DNA of 64,000 nucleotides from Paramarasmius palmivorus (Eukaryota; Basidiomycota; Agaricomycetes; Agaricales; Marasmiaceae), in NCBI GenBank assembly GCA_037176845.1, contig JAYKXP010000076.1:124001-188000 (forward strand), in the 5' to 3' direction. This document shows, piece by piece, positions 45,452 to 58,689 of the stretch (the first letter of the stretch is position 1; the number at the start of each line of letters is the position of its first letter). The notes under the pieces are model-generated. The model was given only the letters and a program-made list of their open reading frames with translations. It did not search any database and was not told where the DNA came from. The position numbers were made by a program, and so were the translations under genes.

Positions 45452-46463
45452 CTAGACGTGTATAGGGAATTGATTCTGCGTATGTTGTTGATGGTGGTGG
45501 CGACCGGGATGAGGGATAGGGAATGACCTTATTAGGTCGTGGAAAGACCCAGAAGACTTCTTTGGCGTATGCCTCGAGCTCTTTCTCGGGTATGATTCTG
45601 GTGAGGAAGCGTCTAGAGAAGACGGTGTTTGCGGAGACGAAGATGACGAAGAAGAGTCCGAAGAGTGAGGACTCGAGCAAGGTTCGAGTTCTGGGACGTC
45701 AGCCGAGGATCGGTGGTGATTGCGTGAGGCGGCGAATGTTGTGTGACGAGGGGAGAAGGCTGGTTGTTGGTGAGGGAAGGCAGCGGCGGAGAGGCCGGCG
45801 TGGTGACTGAGGAGATCATCTTCTGTGATTTGGAGTTCCCAATCGAGGACGTCGAGGAACTCTCGCTCGATACGTCCGACATCTCGCTTTCCAAAGACAC
45901 CAGTGCAGAGTGCCCAATGGACATTCTTTAGGGTAGAATCGTTGAGATACTAGAGAGATAATTAGCATGTGCGTCATGGGGACTGTGGCGAAGGAAACGT
46001 ACCTTTGATGCAACGATCAATGCTCCTAGGAACACACGTTCCAATGCCCACTCCTCCAAAGCAATGTGTAGATGAGGCTTGGCTCTGTCAATGTAGACGA
46101 GAGAAGCCAAGACGACAGGAGTGGTGACTTCAGCTCTTGTGAGAACATTGGTGACAAAAGTAGTGAACTTTTGGAGTTCAGGGCGCCTGGTAGAAGCCCG
46201 ACCTCGAGGAGGTGAAGATCTACCCATGGCGTAATCGACGGTTTCAGAGACACAATCGACGACATATTCTAATATGAAAGATGAGTTGATTTTGAAAAAG
46301 AAAAGAATATTTTTTACTACTCACCGATTACTGGTCTGTTTATCTTGATGTCGATGAGCTGCATGAGAGCAGGGGAATGAGTAGCAGGGTCAACTAGACT
46401 TGCTGGGTGTACAGGCGAAGACCTGGAAGAGGAAGCAGGGGAGTAGTCCATGGGAGAGTACAT
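45452..46463 (-). CDS. PHO80/PCL-type cyclin
   Basis: 300 aa from exons 46463-46325, 46268-46003 and 45949-45452; introns 56 and 53 nt. The cyclin box lies at about residues 70-175, with the conserved FVTNVLTRAEVTTPVVLASL, YIDRAKPHL, ERVFLGALIVASKYLND and HWALCTGVFGKRDVGRIEREFLDVLDWEL. These are hallmarks of fungal PCL cyclins that activate a Pho85/CDK5-like kinase in cell-cycle entry, polarity or nutrient signalling. The N-terminus is Ser/Pro-rich. The C-terminal 120 residues are low-complexity (Ser-rich runs, then His-rich HPGRHHHQQH), probably disordered and phosphorylated. A TATATAA box lies about 70 nt upstream. It is the only clearly conserved gene between 38.4 and 56.5 kb. Confidence 0.93.
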
Positions 46464-46529
46464 GAGAAGTGTACTGGGATTGGATGTAGGAGGCGGATTG
46501 TCGGAGGGAGTGGCATTTGTCCTGTATGA

Positions 46530-46536
46530 TTATATA
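46530..46536 (-). promoter_or_regulatory. TATA box of the cyclin gene
   Basis: TATATAA on the minus strand, about 67-73 nt upstream of the ATG at 46463. Confidence 0.5.
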
Positions 46537-49500
46537 GAGGCGCAGGCAGACGTCCAGAAAAGGATATGTGAGTGAGTGGTGGAAACTGACAAAGACCGAA
46601 GGGGGCGACGCTTACTTTTCCGTTTGACTCGTACCTATTACCCGATCCGGCTCGGCCTGAGATTACCCCGGATAGAATTCCTCGTCAGATCTCGGCACCC
46701 ACCCGTATCCGACCGTGTCGTCTGCCGCTGACCACGCACAGTTCCCCAATGCTGCGAATGCACACTTTCAATGCCCCGTTCCCAGGCCGCGCTCCCAAGG
46801 TTTGCCGTCCTTCCACGCATAATGTCCCTCATTTCACAGTCACATTTTCGCTTACCGTATCTATTCCCGAATCCGTCCCTCTTGCGGCGATAAATTGCTA
46901 TTATTGCGTTTTCATTATTCCTGCATTCCAATGACTCGTTTAGCCGCGCAAGACAGCTGTGTAATTTACACCCTGTACACTTCAGCGCCCAAATTCTTTT
47001 TGAGCGGCCCCTTCCAGCGGTGCGAGACATTTTTGACTCATCAATTCCCTGTCAGGAACTTCCGAAAGAGATGGAAGTCCTGTAGATGCGGTAGATGCGA
47101 TTCATGCGCATGCGAAGATCCTGTCAATTTCCTGTCGATTTTCAGCGTAGTGTTATTTTTACCGTGTTTTGGCCCAAAATCTCACCTTCTAAATATGGAA
47201 TGTCGCTATGATAATCCTTTTGTCCTTCTCAGTCATCCATCATCCGAGGCTGACTGATGGCTTACTATCTAGGTTCCTAGAATTCCCTTCGACTCATTAA
47301 GCAATCCCAATCGCCTCGTCGTTAACCAATCTACCTGGTAATACCCTATTTTATTTTCAGCTCACCTTCTCCAGTAATAGACAGCTACCCCACGTCCCGT
47401 CGGGGCCCAGCGAACCTAATCATGGCTTCATCTCGAGGACAGCTGCGCAGGGTTACCTACTGTTCCTCGGACTCCCCACACAGTCAATATCCTAGGTCTT
47501 TGATCTGCGGTCTCGTCTTCTGTTGGTCATCTGTCCCTCTCTCACGAACATTCCCTCAATCATTGGCTGGCGGACGGGAGCGGGGCGTATTTCTGAAAAA
47601 GAGTGGGCTCTCTACCTCATCATTCATTTTTGACTCAATTCTATCCCGTTTTGTCCCATAGATGATTTTCGTTGCATCGTGATCTGCGTTTTGGCGCACG
47701 CATGGTTATCTGTCGATGCTACACTTTTTCATCTCAGTGAGTTGACATGCTAACTGAGTTCCGCAACTGATAGTTCTTTTTTAATTATAATCATACCATT
47801 TACACCCATATAGCCCCGGTCCTACGGTCTAACCATTGTTTAACGCGAAACGAGCTGTTATCTTTTACACAACGACCAGACAAGGAAACGAGACGCGGCC
47901 GCATAAAATTGCTACTTACACCGGCTTCTCACAACTCTTTGATGCCCAGTTTGATGCAAACACGTACGGGAAACCGGGACAACATTGTCGAACAACATTC
48001 TCCGGCTAGCAACGATTCTATGAAAAACCAGTATGTATGCTCGGCCTAGAATTCGTAAATTCCACGATTTAACCCTCACTACGCTTCAATCCTTCAATTC
48101 TCCGGACATGTTCCATTTCCGTTCCAACCCACTTGCAACTTCGAAGTGTGTTCGATATGACCCTGCGATCAAAAAAGGTGTCAGCTACATCAAGGATTAA
48201 CAGGATACCAAACGACAGTTCAAGAATCCATCAGAATTTTTAGATGATAGGAGTCCGATGGATTCCAGCTGTATGCTTTCGTTCCCCGGAGCGGGGCGGG
48301 GCAATTCCGTCGGACGACCTTTTGCCTGCCTCTCGTGTCTGAGTCTCAGATGGATGGCCAGCACGAAATAGCATTCTGGGGTTACGCATGCTATGATGGC
48401 CTTCCATCTCTACCTTGTCTTACCTTCATCTGCATCTCAAACTTGAACTCTTGGTTCTGCCGCTCCGCCACCTCTTCCTCCGTGCAACGAAAGAAGTCAA
48501 ACCCAATCTCAATCTCTTTCGGTTTCAAAAACGTGTCTGACAGCTGCTTATCGCCCTACGTGTCTTTCTTGCGGTCTCAAGGTTAATTGACGCAAGACTC
48601 GGCGATAAACTTGGACGCTTTTGGTCACGAAGCGGGTTTTAGAGCCTTGATGTGGCTTTGGTTCTTGAGGGGATCTCATGTGGCGGAGCACTATCGAGTA
48701 TGTTCACCGAAATGAGAACGGTCGTCGATTAGCTCGAAACTCCGATGGCTCAGGCATTTCTGTTTCTTGGTCTTTGGTGTATTTCCCGCTCCCGCGCCCA
48801 AGCTGATTGTTTTGATATGTCATCAGGGCACCCTTCTGCCCCACATCGAAGATTCTGGTTCAAAGTGGGTTTTGGTCTCAGGTATATTGTGGGGTATGTG
48901 CTCATAATCCACAACATACCTCGTATATCATGGAACGTACTTCGATCGATTGTTGATACGTTCTTGTATCGTCGACAGGCTCTCTACTCGTACATTCTGA
49001 TTGCCTCCCACTCCAGTTCCCGGTATCTTCGTCATTGTAGCTCAAGCTTGGGTCTTCGCCATCGGACGCCACTGTTCCTAATACTAATATGCGGATTCTA
49101 TGACATACTAGTTACACCTACGACGAGTGGACCCCACTGCATTGACAACGATCTTCACCGCTATGACCGTGTCCTTGCTGTGCCCAAACGTTCAAACATG
49201 GCAATTCTCGTGTTTTAGCCCCTCACCTCCCCGAAGTTTCATTCGATGATGTCACCGGTTCGACAACTTGCCCTCTCTCATGTTCCCCATGTCTCCTATC
49301 TGATGCCTTGATTCTCCACTCTCCGTGCCGTGACGGTCCATTACTCTACTAACCGACCAGTCCATTTCCATTATTCCATTCTGCCGTGGTCCCACAAAAC
49401 GTACAAATGCGCTTCCAGAAAACACACCAAACAGCAAAATAGATCACGCGGTATTCACTTGCCTTCGCTTCGCCACACACACACTTACACAAGCTGTTCA

Positions 49501-52500
49501 GGCTCATGATCCATTGTTCTCTAACCGAGCCTAGCTGTATGTGATACGAGGGGAGAAGATCACTCTTTTTACAAGACACCGAACAGAAGCTCAATTTGAG
49601 GTTCTGGTACCTCTTCCTGCATTCCATTGTTCTCACTAACGTCCCCTTGTTCTCCTCCATTGTTCGTCGCGTACGTTTCGCGAGGCAAGCGAAGTCACGG
49701 CTTCAATAGGCATGGGCATCATCAAGTATGATCATCATCAGGTTTTGACGTCCGTTGATCAAGAATGATCAAAGAAAGACGGTGCGTAGCTATTGCTGCT
49801 GTTATTAGTATTGGCATTCAATTCCTTAGCGGTTTACACCCAGCCCGAATTAACAAGTGAAGGGTGATTGGAATCATTTCGAGTCAAGATGGATGATTCC
49901 ATGCCATCGAGTCGCTTGGTCCTCGCCACATCATCAGCGCCCTGCCATCTTGTGTGTCTAGACTTGGAGGCGCTCCCGCTGCCCGCATGGTACCTCAATA
50001 CGCGATTGACATGCTGTGGGCCAGCTTTCTACTAGCTTCGACACGAGTAATGTCCCAGGTCTTGTTCAAAACCTAAAATCCCGAGTCGGTAACCATTTTG
50101 TGCGACGCGTCTCCCCAAGATTGCCCGTCCAGGTCTACATATTTTTGCTCTGTCGTAAAACATCAAGATTTGACAGGTGGAATCCTCCTCCGCGAACTTT
50201 ATTTCACCGGATTCTAATTTCTGTCTGGAATGCCTAAAGGCTTGATATGTTGCTCGCTTGCAAGGAGTCGGGAGTTCTATCGACGTCAAGTCAACTATTG
50301 GTTCCATGTCGCTGCCACTGGGTACAATACCGACTGATTCGCATCCCGTCACGTTAAATGTCGCTGGAATCGCAAAAACAGTATTGAAGGTTCAATGAAA
50401 TACCATGGTGACAGTCTTCATCCCAAGACTCTTTGGCGGAGTCGAGACGCGACTCAAGGCTACTCAAGGTTTGATTAAATTTCTCATTTGTTTCCGTTAT
50501 TAATTTCTGATGAATTTCCTTTTTTGGTTACAGTCGGATGATTTTCATGGATATGGCTTGATTTGGTCTTTGGCGCTCATCGACAGCTCAAGAACACCAT
50601 TATATACACCTCTGGATACACAAGCTTCTTCCTTCGATATAGCTCCAACCCCCTCATCTCCACTCTGCTGCTGTTATTGAGCGACTCGGATTTGGATGTT
50701 GCAGGCAAAGAACGGTGACTCGTGCCGATTACCCGGCGATTTCGCCTTTACACCCGCGATCACGACGACAACCTTGGTCATCCCTCTCGGTCTTTGAAGC
50801 GCTTTGACTCATCCAGTACAAAATCCACACGGGCCAGTTCCGAACGAACTTCTACGCGACGCCAGTGCGCCTTTATCGATGGCGACAAACTCTGAGTACT
50901 GACATGTTTTCTACCGGACTGATAACTCCTCTCACGCATGGTGCGACTCAGGGAGAGACCATATGTATGAAATACTCCGAGCTTTCATCCAACGTTCCAT
51001 ATCTTCCATCTATCGACGAACCAACCGGCTTTCAACAGCGGGACAAACTCGCCAGCAAAAATTCCATATGCCAAGCTCGAGTCCAATGACTGTGCAAGTG
51101 ACTTTGGATGTTCTCTTCCGCGCAACCGGCGGGTGAGAGTCACTCCCAAGTATTACCGACTTCTCCCGACTTTTTTTACCCTCGGGGATCTGTTGGCTTT
51201 TCGCACAAACATTCGGATATACCGGTTCGCACGCCCGAGGCGCCGTTCCTGAATCCAACAACCGACTGAACTCCCGTACCCGTCGCAGCGCTGGTGGTCA
51301 GCTGCTGTTAATTCAGCTATAAAGCGATATCAGTCCATACTCTTCGGAGTCAATGATACAGGATTTAGTATCCTTATGACGAGTGTGCCAGAGAACGGTA
51401 TTTTTACCCCAAATTCTTCGCTTGTTTCCATGATTCATGATGCAAGGAACATCTAGGGAACTTCCTCAAAGTCACGGGCGGGATAGAGGTGGGGATAACG
51501 TTCTGTTTACCGTGTTTCTACGCTACAAACTAATTATATTCCGCAGCTACCAAGAATAACAAAACGTCTATATATTTAACCCTTTACTACCGTGTCAACT
51601 TGAACGCGCCTCCTTTCCGATTTTTTTCGCATTCCCGCAACCCCGACAGGGCTAGTCGGTTCGTTAGGATGAAAGATAGGCCCACAGCTGCTGTTATTAT
51701 TCACTGATTCATTCTTGTAGCCCGCATACCCCGTTCTACGCCGTGTTTATCTTCTAGCATACAACTTCCATGATATCCCTGACTTCTATGATTCGAGAGC
51801 GTTGGTGTTGGCTGGACAAAGCAAAGCAGTTGCAGTGCAAAAAAGGGGTCCCTCGGACATCAAAACCAACTCCGCGGACTGGCTCATGCAATGCGTAAAT
51901 GTTTAATATTTAATGCTGGTCTATGTTGTCGAAGGTGTGTCAAGCTATCCCGAAATTCAATGCATGAGGTCACGGGTCTATCGTTATAGAGCTCTCGAAC
52001 GGTCGAGCATCCAGCTGCCTACAACAATAATGCCATTCCGACTCGCAGTCGGGCTCCACAAACACGGTATACCCGTCTCCTACGCCCACCGATGACGGTC
52101 TCTTCCAACATCAACATCAATGTTCATCAAACACATCAAGATTCTTATGAACTTCTGATCTCAGGTCTCAGGTCCTAGATAGAGACATGGCTCAACCGCG
52201 GACAAGGTATCTTCCAGGACGACGTTCTGTGCTCTGGGCTAACTTCGACGCGCCTTGTGACTACGGGATGCATGTTACCGTTGGAGCTGTTTAACCTTTT
52301 CAAAAACCTTGTTCTAGATATGGTCAGTCCTGGATGCTTTCATAGAACTATAACGGTCCGCAGCGGCTCCGTCCGAGGAGCCCGTTGCATAGCATGTAAG
52401 GACAGCAAATCACTATGGAAATGAATCCCGTTCAAACGTTGCACTGGGACGTCTTCGACTGACCGAGTTGCACTACAAGATGATGTCAAAAATCTAGCAG

Positions 52501-55500
52501 CAGGGATAGCAAATTCGTCGAAGTCTGGTCATACCAGTGCCACTGGAACTTGACAGGAACCCGCTAATCAGAAAATAAGCGCTCTATAGACGCCGTTATA
52601 CTCACACCCCTCAAGATTTCGTCGCAGGCCTGAACAACATTGCTGAAAATTTGTTCCTGGGGTGGGTGTAGCTGTGTATGGTGGCAACATGGTCGTGAAA
52701 CTAGCAAAACCATTTTTTGCCCTGGTACCTGAGCTGAAATGCTTGAGGTCCTCCTAACTCAAGCCTTTTCGGACCAGTTCTTCAATTATCGGTGCTAAAG
52801 ATCCTCCGTCAGACATTAGGCCTGATTTTTGACACAGTTTCGTGCAGTCTAGGTACATTTACGATGTCAAAATGAACGTGTGATATCCTTCTGAAGACTG
52901 ATGCTACCCAGGTACCATCGGCACATACCAGTCGGTGTTCTCCATACCTGTACCCTTGGCATCGGTGTATTTTCAGTTTGCTTTTTTAATTTTATTTGTC
53001 TTGTTCCTCCGTATAAACCGGCATGGTCCTGCGTATGCCCAGTGATCCTCGAAACCTTGATCGCTATGACGTTGGCAGAGCGACGGTTAATCGCTCATCA
53101 TTTAAAGACGTGCTTTGCGACGGGGAGCGTCGTCTACGCTCATGGCCAGCGGGACGTCGGCCCCGCACATCTTGGTGAATTTCAATGATAAGGAACGTCT
53201 TCTCCAATGCTCCTGCGGACTCGGATCAGCGCAATCATACCTAAAGTGCTTTATGCCAAAATAGACGTGCGTTCGCCTGTTTCCACAGCTTTGATTTAGC
53301 GCAAACCAATTTGACCCTGCATACATGTCCGGTCACACTCTAGACCAGTGGCGGAAGAGTGGCGGTGGCGTACATTGGGCACTTCGGTGAAGAAAATGTA
53401 GTGAGCACAATCAATTAATTGTGTTTGGAGATTCACTGTCCAAGTTCCTTGGTCATGCCAGATGACCCTTCCTCGAGCCCTGAGGCCTGAAAGTCTAAAT
53501 TTCTACAGTACCTGTTCCAGATCTACTCTTCACTATCCGGAAGCATGGTTGCTTCACTCACTTGACAAGCTGTTGAAGATTCTGAGCGCCCTAACGTCGT
53601 TCACCGAACAGAGCCGAGACCTCGTGCGATTCAAAGAACTAATTCGAGTAAGGGGAATCTTCGTTTGAAGCCGATATACATGGAGAAGAATGTGAGTTGA
53701 CACGAGCCTGGAACAGGACATATCAGCTACGAACTTCGATGTGAGCATTCAAATTATTGACTAGAGTCGCCGTATCGATATAATCAGAGAATTCATGAGA
53801 ATCAGAGATAGTATGATGAACGTTTCAGGCACCGGGAACAAAACTTGGGATCAAAAGATAACGATTAGATGGTGGCTGTGACTCTGCTTCGGATTGGCTC
53901 TGGTCGTCGTGTCACTATTGGTGCAGTTTGTGCTCCTGTTATAAAAATGAGGTGCCCCGCAGTTTTACCACTCACTTGCCACAAGACCATGTAAATGAGT
54001 ACCACATGAGCTAGGGATCACATATTTCTTTGAACCTGCCAAAACAGCGGACTTGCGTGCGGGAACCGCAGCAAACGCGGAAAAATGATGGCAGTGGTGT
54101 CATGGCGGAAGTGAGCAGTATTACAACGGCGTTCCGCCCGGCAGAATCTTTGGATTTGTTGTCAATCTAAGTTCACAGGGTCAGAAACATAGTTTTGTAT
54201 ATGTTACTTGAGAAATCGAGATGGTGGTCAAGGACAGCCGGTATCCACGGCAGAAAACCAAATATGGAAGCAAAACGTGGCAACTCGGAGTTCGCCGTGA
54301 CGCGACAACGCGTTGCTACGTCCCCGGTTTAGGCGCGTCTTTCCCTCTACATCCATGATCCACGGACGACGTTCAGTGCTGCGAGTCACCCTGAAGTTTC
54401 AATAATTGACTCCATTCAAGTCATTTCATTTCCCACAGCGTCTGTATCCTCCAGCTTGACTATTTTTGACTCGGAGTTCTCCTTTCCATGCATTACTGGA
54501 AGTGACCCATTCTACTTACGTGCTAATTTTTACCCACTTTTGTAATTGTAGGGCTAAACGGTAGTGTTATTTTTGCTTTTCGAGCGCGATTCCGGATTTA
54601 GATGTCGATATTTACGTCTTCTCAACATCTCGGTGAACAAGATCTCCGCTCACTTTCATATATGGCAACTACACTTTACCTCGAAACATTCAGGTAATTT
54701 CACTGAGATTTCGTCCGAATCCAACTTCAACCTTTCCGCTGCAGAGGGCGCCGATATAATAAGCGAGGAATAGATCTATTTAGCTTCTATAGCAAGTCAA
54801 TTGCTGATTGTCAAGGCCACCTCTTCGCCAATCTGAACTATATTCCGTTTCCAAGCGGACAACTGCATCCATTCCGAGTCTTCTTTGTTCGTCGGGTGTG
54901 TCTGTGCATTAGAACTCCCACAGGATTCTGTTGGCCGCCTACATCCTAATACTGCAACCCTTTTTCGGAACTCAGCGTTCAACGGGCGTCTTGTCTGCTA
55001 ACACCGACACCGCGAATCAGTGACATCTCCTTGGTTTCAACTTCGAGACTTGAATGCTTGGATACAATTCGTCCCGCGGTGGCGGTGGCGGCGGTGTTTA
55101 TACAGCAACATTTGCACTGTCAACCCTATCTCTTTGTCAAAGGTGATTTGCAAAGGGTGCTGATCGTAATTGCGCAGAGCTGAGTTGAAGGTCACGACTG
55201 AGCGGGAGAACCTGATTGGTCGGTGGCACGGAAGTACTGTCTGCTGTGGAGCTTTCTTGCTACTGTACTGAGGGTTTACATATGCCATGATCGACATGTC
55301 TATTGTGGAAGTTTGGATTTAGGGTCTGCAACGTCGAGTTAGGGAGCATGCCATTGGTGCTGGAGCTGTCTTTTCAAGCTTGGAGAAGATAGGGATAAGA
55401 AACCTCGAGTTCGTATGTTTTCTGATAGTTCTTCATTGACGAAACATGTGCCACAATGTCAACTTCAAATGTACCGTTGACGATGCGTGTGGATTCTGAG

Positions 55501-56595
55501 TGGAACGCCGCGGTTTAGAGGTTAATTTATAAGATACCGCTCTCTCCCCTCAGAGAGACTTCGATGCAAGAACATCAAACGTCTGACTTGAATTTTGAGT
55601 GACAGGCCGCGGCTGCTTAAGTGATAACGATAGGTTCAAGAATCCTCGTGCCACGAGAAGTTAACGTTGATTCGTGGTCTGAGGTACAGTTGACGATTCA
55701 AAGCTCTTGACCCTAAGTGGGGTATACACTTGGCCTGGCCTGCTGATCCATCTTGAAGAGTTACTGACCATGTTCTGATGAGAACGAGTCAGGTATACGG
55801 GTACTCGTGCCACTTGATCATGGATGAGGAGGGCCTGGGGTAGACGGAGTCCCGCCATCACGCATTCGACGTCGGACTGATGAAGGTTGAAGCCAAATGA
55901 CTTTCATTGAGATGAACGACGCACATAAATAGATAAAGTACATGGGGAGAAGGCGGGGCTGTTGGGTAGGAGGCGGGGGTAGTAAATTTACTCGATTTTC
56001 GGCCGAATACACGATGATTAACGTGATGGGGTTGGTAGAGCCTGTTGACATTCTACTCCTAGTTCGCCGAGTGGTGCGAGGATTTTCGGTATAAACGTCC
56101 AATTGCCATCGAGGAGTTTGAAGGAGTCATTTACGGGATCCAGCGATCGAAGTGGTACCGGTGGGCCAAGCAGGATAGTAGCTGCGGCTTTATTCCAGTG
56201 AAGGGCAAGGATAAATCCGAAAACGTTCGGCCGAAATGCCATGATCTCTTGTGGTCAAAGTTTGAGTGAATAGTGGACGGTGAACTGGACTGCCGTAGTC
56301 GTAGGACAGTCGTTTTAGGCACACCTGTGACTTTCCGTTTCAGGGCACCTATCCGTTCAAAGCTCCGCGCCCAAAGCCAATCGGATGCCACAGCAGATCA
56401 AGCGGGGTCTAGATGAGAAAGAGATTATCCAAAGTGAACGACCTCGCCACCGGAACGGGAGATAAGCTAGCAGCGTGTTGAGAACAATGAAGATGTAGAT
56501 TGCCAGCACTGAACCTGGTATGACTCCTAGGTGAGATTAGGTCAACGCACATCTGACGGTGCTTACGACTTTGGAGTGACCGAACAATTGTCAGG
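46537..56595. other. Ten-kilobase gene desert upstream of the cyclin
   Basis: No ORF here shows a domain, convincing splicing or a paralogue. The longest, 157 codons at 48745-49218 (+), has irregular composition and is not called. Minus frames at 55818-56391 are weakly protein-like but unjoinable. Features seen: four copies of the 12-mer GCTGCTGTTA(T/A)T between 49.8 and 51.7 kb and a GGTGGC run at 55077-55095. It may be regulatory, non-coding-RNA-bearing, or old mobile DNA decayed beyond recognition. Confidence 0.35.
49795..51698 (+). repeat. Dispersed 12-mer GCTGCTGTTATT, four copies
   Basis: Exact copies at 49795-49806, 50667-50678 and 51687-51698, and one with a single change at 51301-51312. 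All are on the same strand, within 1.9 kb. Confidence 0.45.
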
Positions 56596-56904
56596 ATGCA
56601 CGAAGTTAATGTCATAGTGTGCTGCAATCCCGATGCCGTCGCCTTTCTAATGAGCCAGAAGCGACTCATTGACGAGATTTCGGGTCAGCATCGAGAGATT
56701 GGATTATCCTCCTATGAATCAGAACTTCAAGTAGGCGATTCCGACTCGGAGGATGTCCTTGCGGAGAGATTTGGTATTCAAGCAACCTTTACAGACACAC
56801 AGGAGTTTAGAGAGTGGTACGATTGGTTATTGACCAATAGGAATGGACGAATGAAGGTTTCGGTGTTGTGGGTCCATATGGATGAGATGATGACAAGCAG
56901 ATGA
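56596..56904 (+). CDS. Hypothetical small acidic protein
   Basis: 102 aa, single frame. Acidic and Glu-rich middle (SYESELQVGDSDSEDVLAERFG), then an aromatic helix region (TQEFREWYDWLLTNRNGRMKVSVLWVHMDEM). Composition is protein-like, but no domain is recognised and the ATG context is unremarkable. It could also be a leading part of the nine-exon gene that begins at 57066, although a stop codon separates them. Confidence 0.33.
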   Translation: MHEVNVIVCCNPDAVAFLMSQKRLIDEISGQHREIGLSSYESELQVGDSDSEDVLAERFGIQATFTDTQEFREWYDWLLTNRNGRMKVSVLWVHMDEMMTSR

Positions 56905-57065
56905 CAAGGTTTGATTTTCCCATGTTTCTATGTTCTCGGAGATCGTTTTTGGCCAGGAAGAAACTTGATGATGGCTGACGTGGTGGCCACTGGTCCCTAC
57001 AGGTCGACGTCGAGGAAAGAGACTGCCACTGGCGCTTACGTAGACACGTTTCTCTCACCACGACC

Positions 57066-58689
57066 ATGAACTCGAAGCCTTCAATCCTCGACAAGGTTAC
57101 GCTGAAATATCAAGGCCTCAAAGCTTCTCTCATCTCACCAGAAGATCACGGAAATGCAATTCAGATCCTCAAGACTGACCTGGGTGCTCTGAAAATCCCG
57201 TTACCTTCAAATGCAAACATTTCAGTGGTGGAAAGAGGGACAATCGAATTTTTTTGGGCCACGACGGTAAACAGCGTGCGTGTCTTTCACTTCTTAGCCA
57301 GCTGCCTAAGCTAATTACTGAGCTGCATAGACACTCGACCATACGTTACGCATGAAACTACAACCCCAAAACGAAGCTGAACAGGCACAACTCAAGGAGA
57401 CCTGTCGAAAGTTGTTAATGTGCAGCCAGACCGTGTTGTTCGTGCAAGAGTCGTTGGCTCAATGTATTTCTGTACAGTGAAAAGATAGTTTTGGACCGTC
57501 AGGGGTGCGTGCTCTTTCCGCTATCTTTCCCCAATAACAATGTAATATGTCTGTGCTTGTGTAGGCAACGAGGGCGTCGCGACTCACACAAAGGACCAGA
57601 TCTACCTCCAATCTCCAATGGCACAGAGAAGCCAGTCAAGTATTACGCGAATCGTTCGTGGACAAGAACCGAGCCCACTCAGCAAGAGCAAGTGTTACAG
57701 CAGGAAGCACAGATGTTTCTCGACGGTATTGGGGAGCAAATGAAGATGAACGATAGCGGTGATTCAAGCAGAGCGACTTCTATGATCGACGTATGTCGGT
57801 TTCTACAAAACTGGGCGACTTTTCGCTAACTTGTTCTTGTAGGCATCTCCTCCACGAGCACTATCAACGGTGCTGTTAATACTCCATGTGACAACTTCCC
57901 GTGTTGACTTCTTTTTCGCAGACCGCGAAGGCTTCCGAATCACCGGGGTCAACGAAACCTCAGGCCACGTCTCCGGTTCGTCTTCTTCATTTGTTCTTCC
58001 TTGTTCCCTCGCTGATATGCCAGTACCCCTGCAGACGAAGCCCTCGATGCCCATGCCCATCCCTATACCTATACCAATGCCCGAGAACGTAGCTTTCAGC
58101 TCTCATTCCAACCATAATCGTACTGTTTGTCTCCTTTTTCGTTACTTTGGTATCAGTTGAACATCTTTGTACCACAGCTAAGCCAATCTAACATCTTCTC
58201 CGCCGCTTCTATACCTCAATCCCATTCAGCGACACTACTTCCTCCTCAGGCACTGACCGTGACCAAACCGATACCGGTCTCCCAAGACAATGTACCCAAG
58301 CTCCTCGCTGAGCTCGCGGAAATCCGGAGGCAAATCCAAGCTGGGCTGGAGAAGGAACAGGCTATACTGGATGAACTCAAGCGCTTGAACGCGCCTAACA
58401 TACCAGAGGCTTCTCCTAGTGGGATGATGTCTGCGGGGAGTGAGCTTGGTGTGTCTTCCTCAACATGACCTTCGATCCCTCTTTATATTGATTCCATCCT
58501 TAAACAGTGTACAAAACCCGACTAAAGATGATCGAAAAGCAACTTGATGAAGAACGCCGGAGAAGAAAAGTTGCTGAAGAAGGGTTGAAGGATGTGGAGA
58601 GGGAATGCAGAGAGCCGTTTGTGGTTCCGGCGTTGTTGGAGGCGTTCTTGACACTGTCCAATATGACGACACAGGTTTGCGAGGAATGA
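57066..58689 (+). CDS. Nine-exon coiled-coil protein, unknown function
   Basis: 386 aa from exons 57066-57275, 57331-57419, 57478-57504, 57565-57790, 57843-57869, 57922-57975, 58035-58088, 58157-58448 and 58508-58689, with all phases consistent. Family not recognised. The N-terminal ~100 residues are globular-looking (LISPEDHGNAIQILKTDLG). The middle is disordered and Ser/Pro-rich, including a Pro-Met/Pro-Ile run (PMPMPIPIPIPMP) encoded by the 54-nt exon 7. The C-terminus has two coiled-coil helices: LLAELAEIRRQIQAGLEKEQ with following residues, and KMIEKQLDEERRRRKVAEEG. The second intron, with a GTGCAG donor, is the least certain join; it avoids a stop in the read-through. A microtubule, chromatin or membrane tether is possible, but I do not assign one. 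Confidence 0.6.

Noticed and set aside
48745..49218. 157-codon plus-strand ORF in the gene desert
   Set aside because: Irregular composition, no splice sites, no domain and no paralogue; length alone is not enough.
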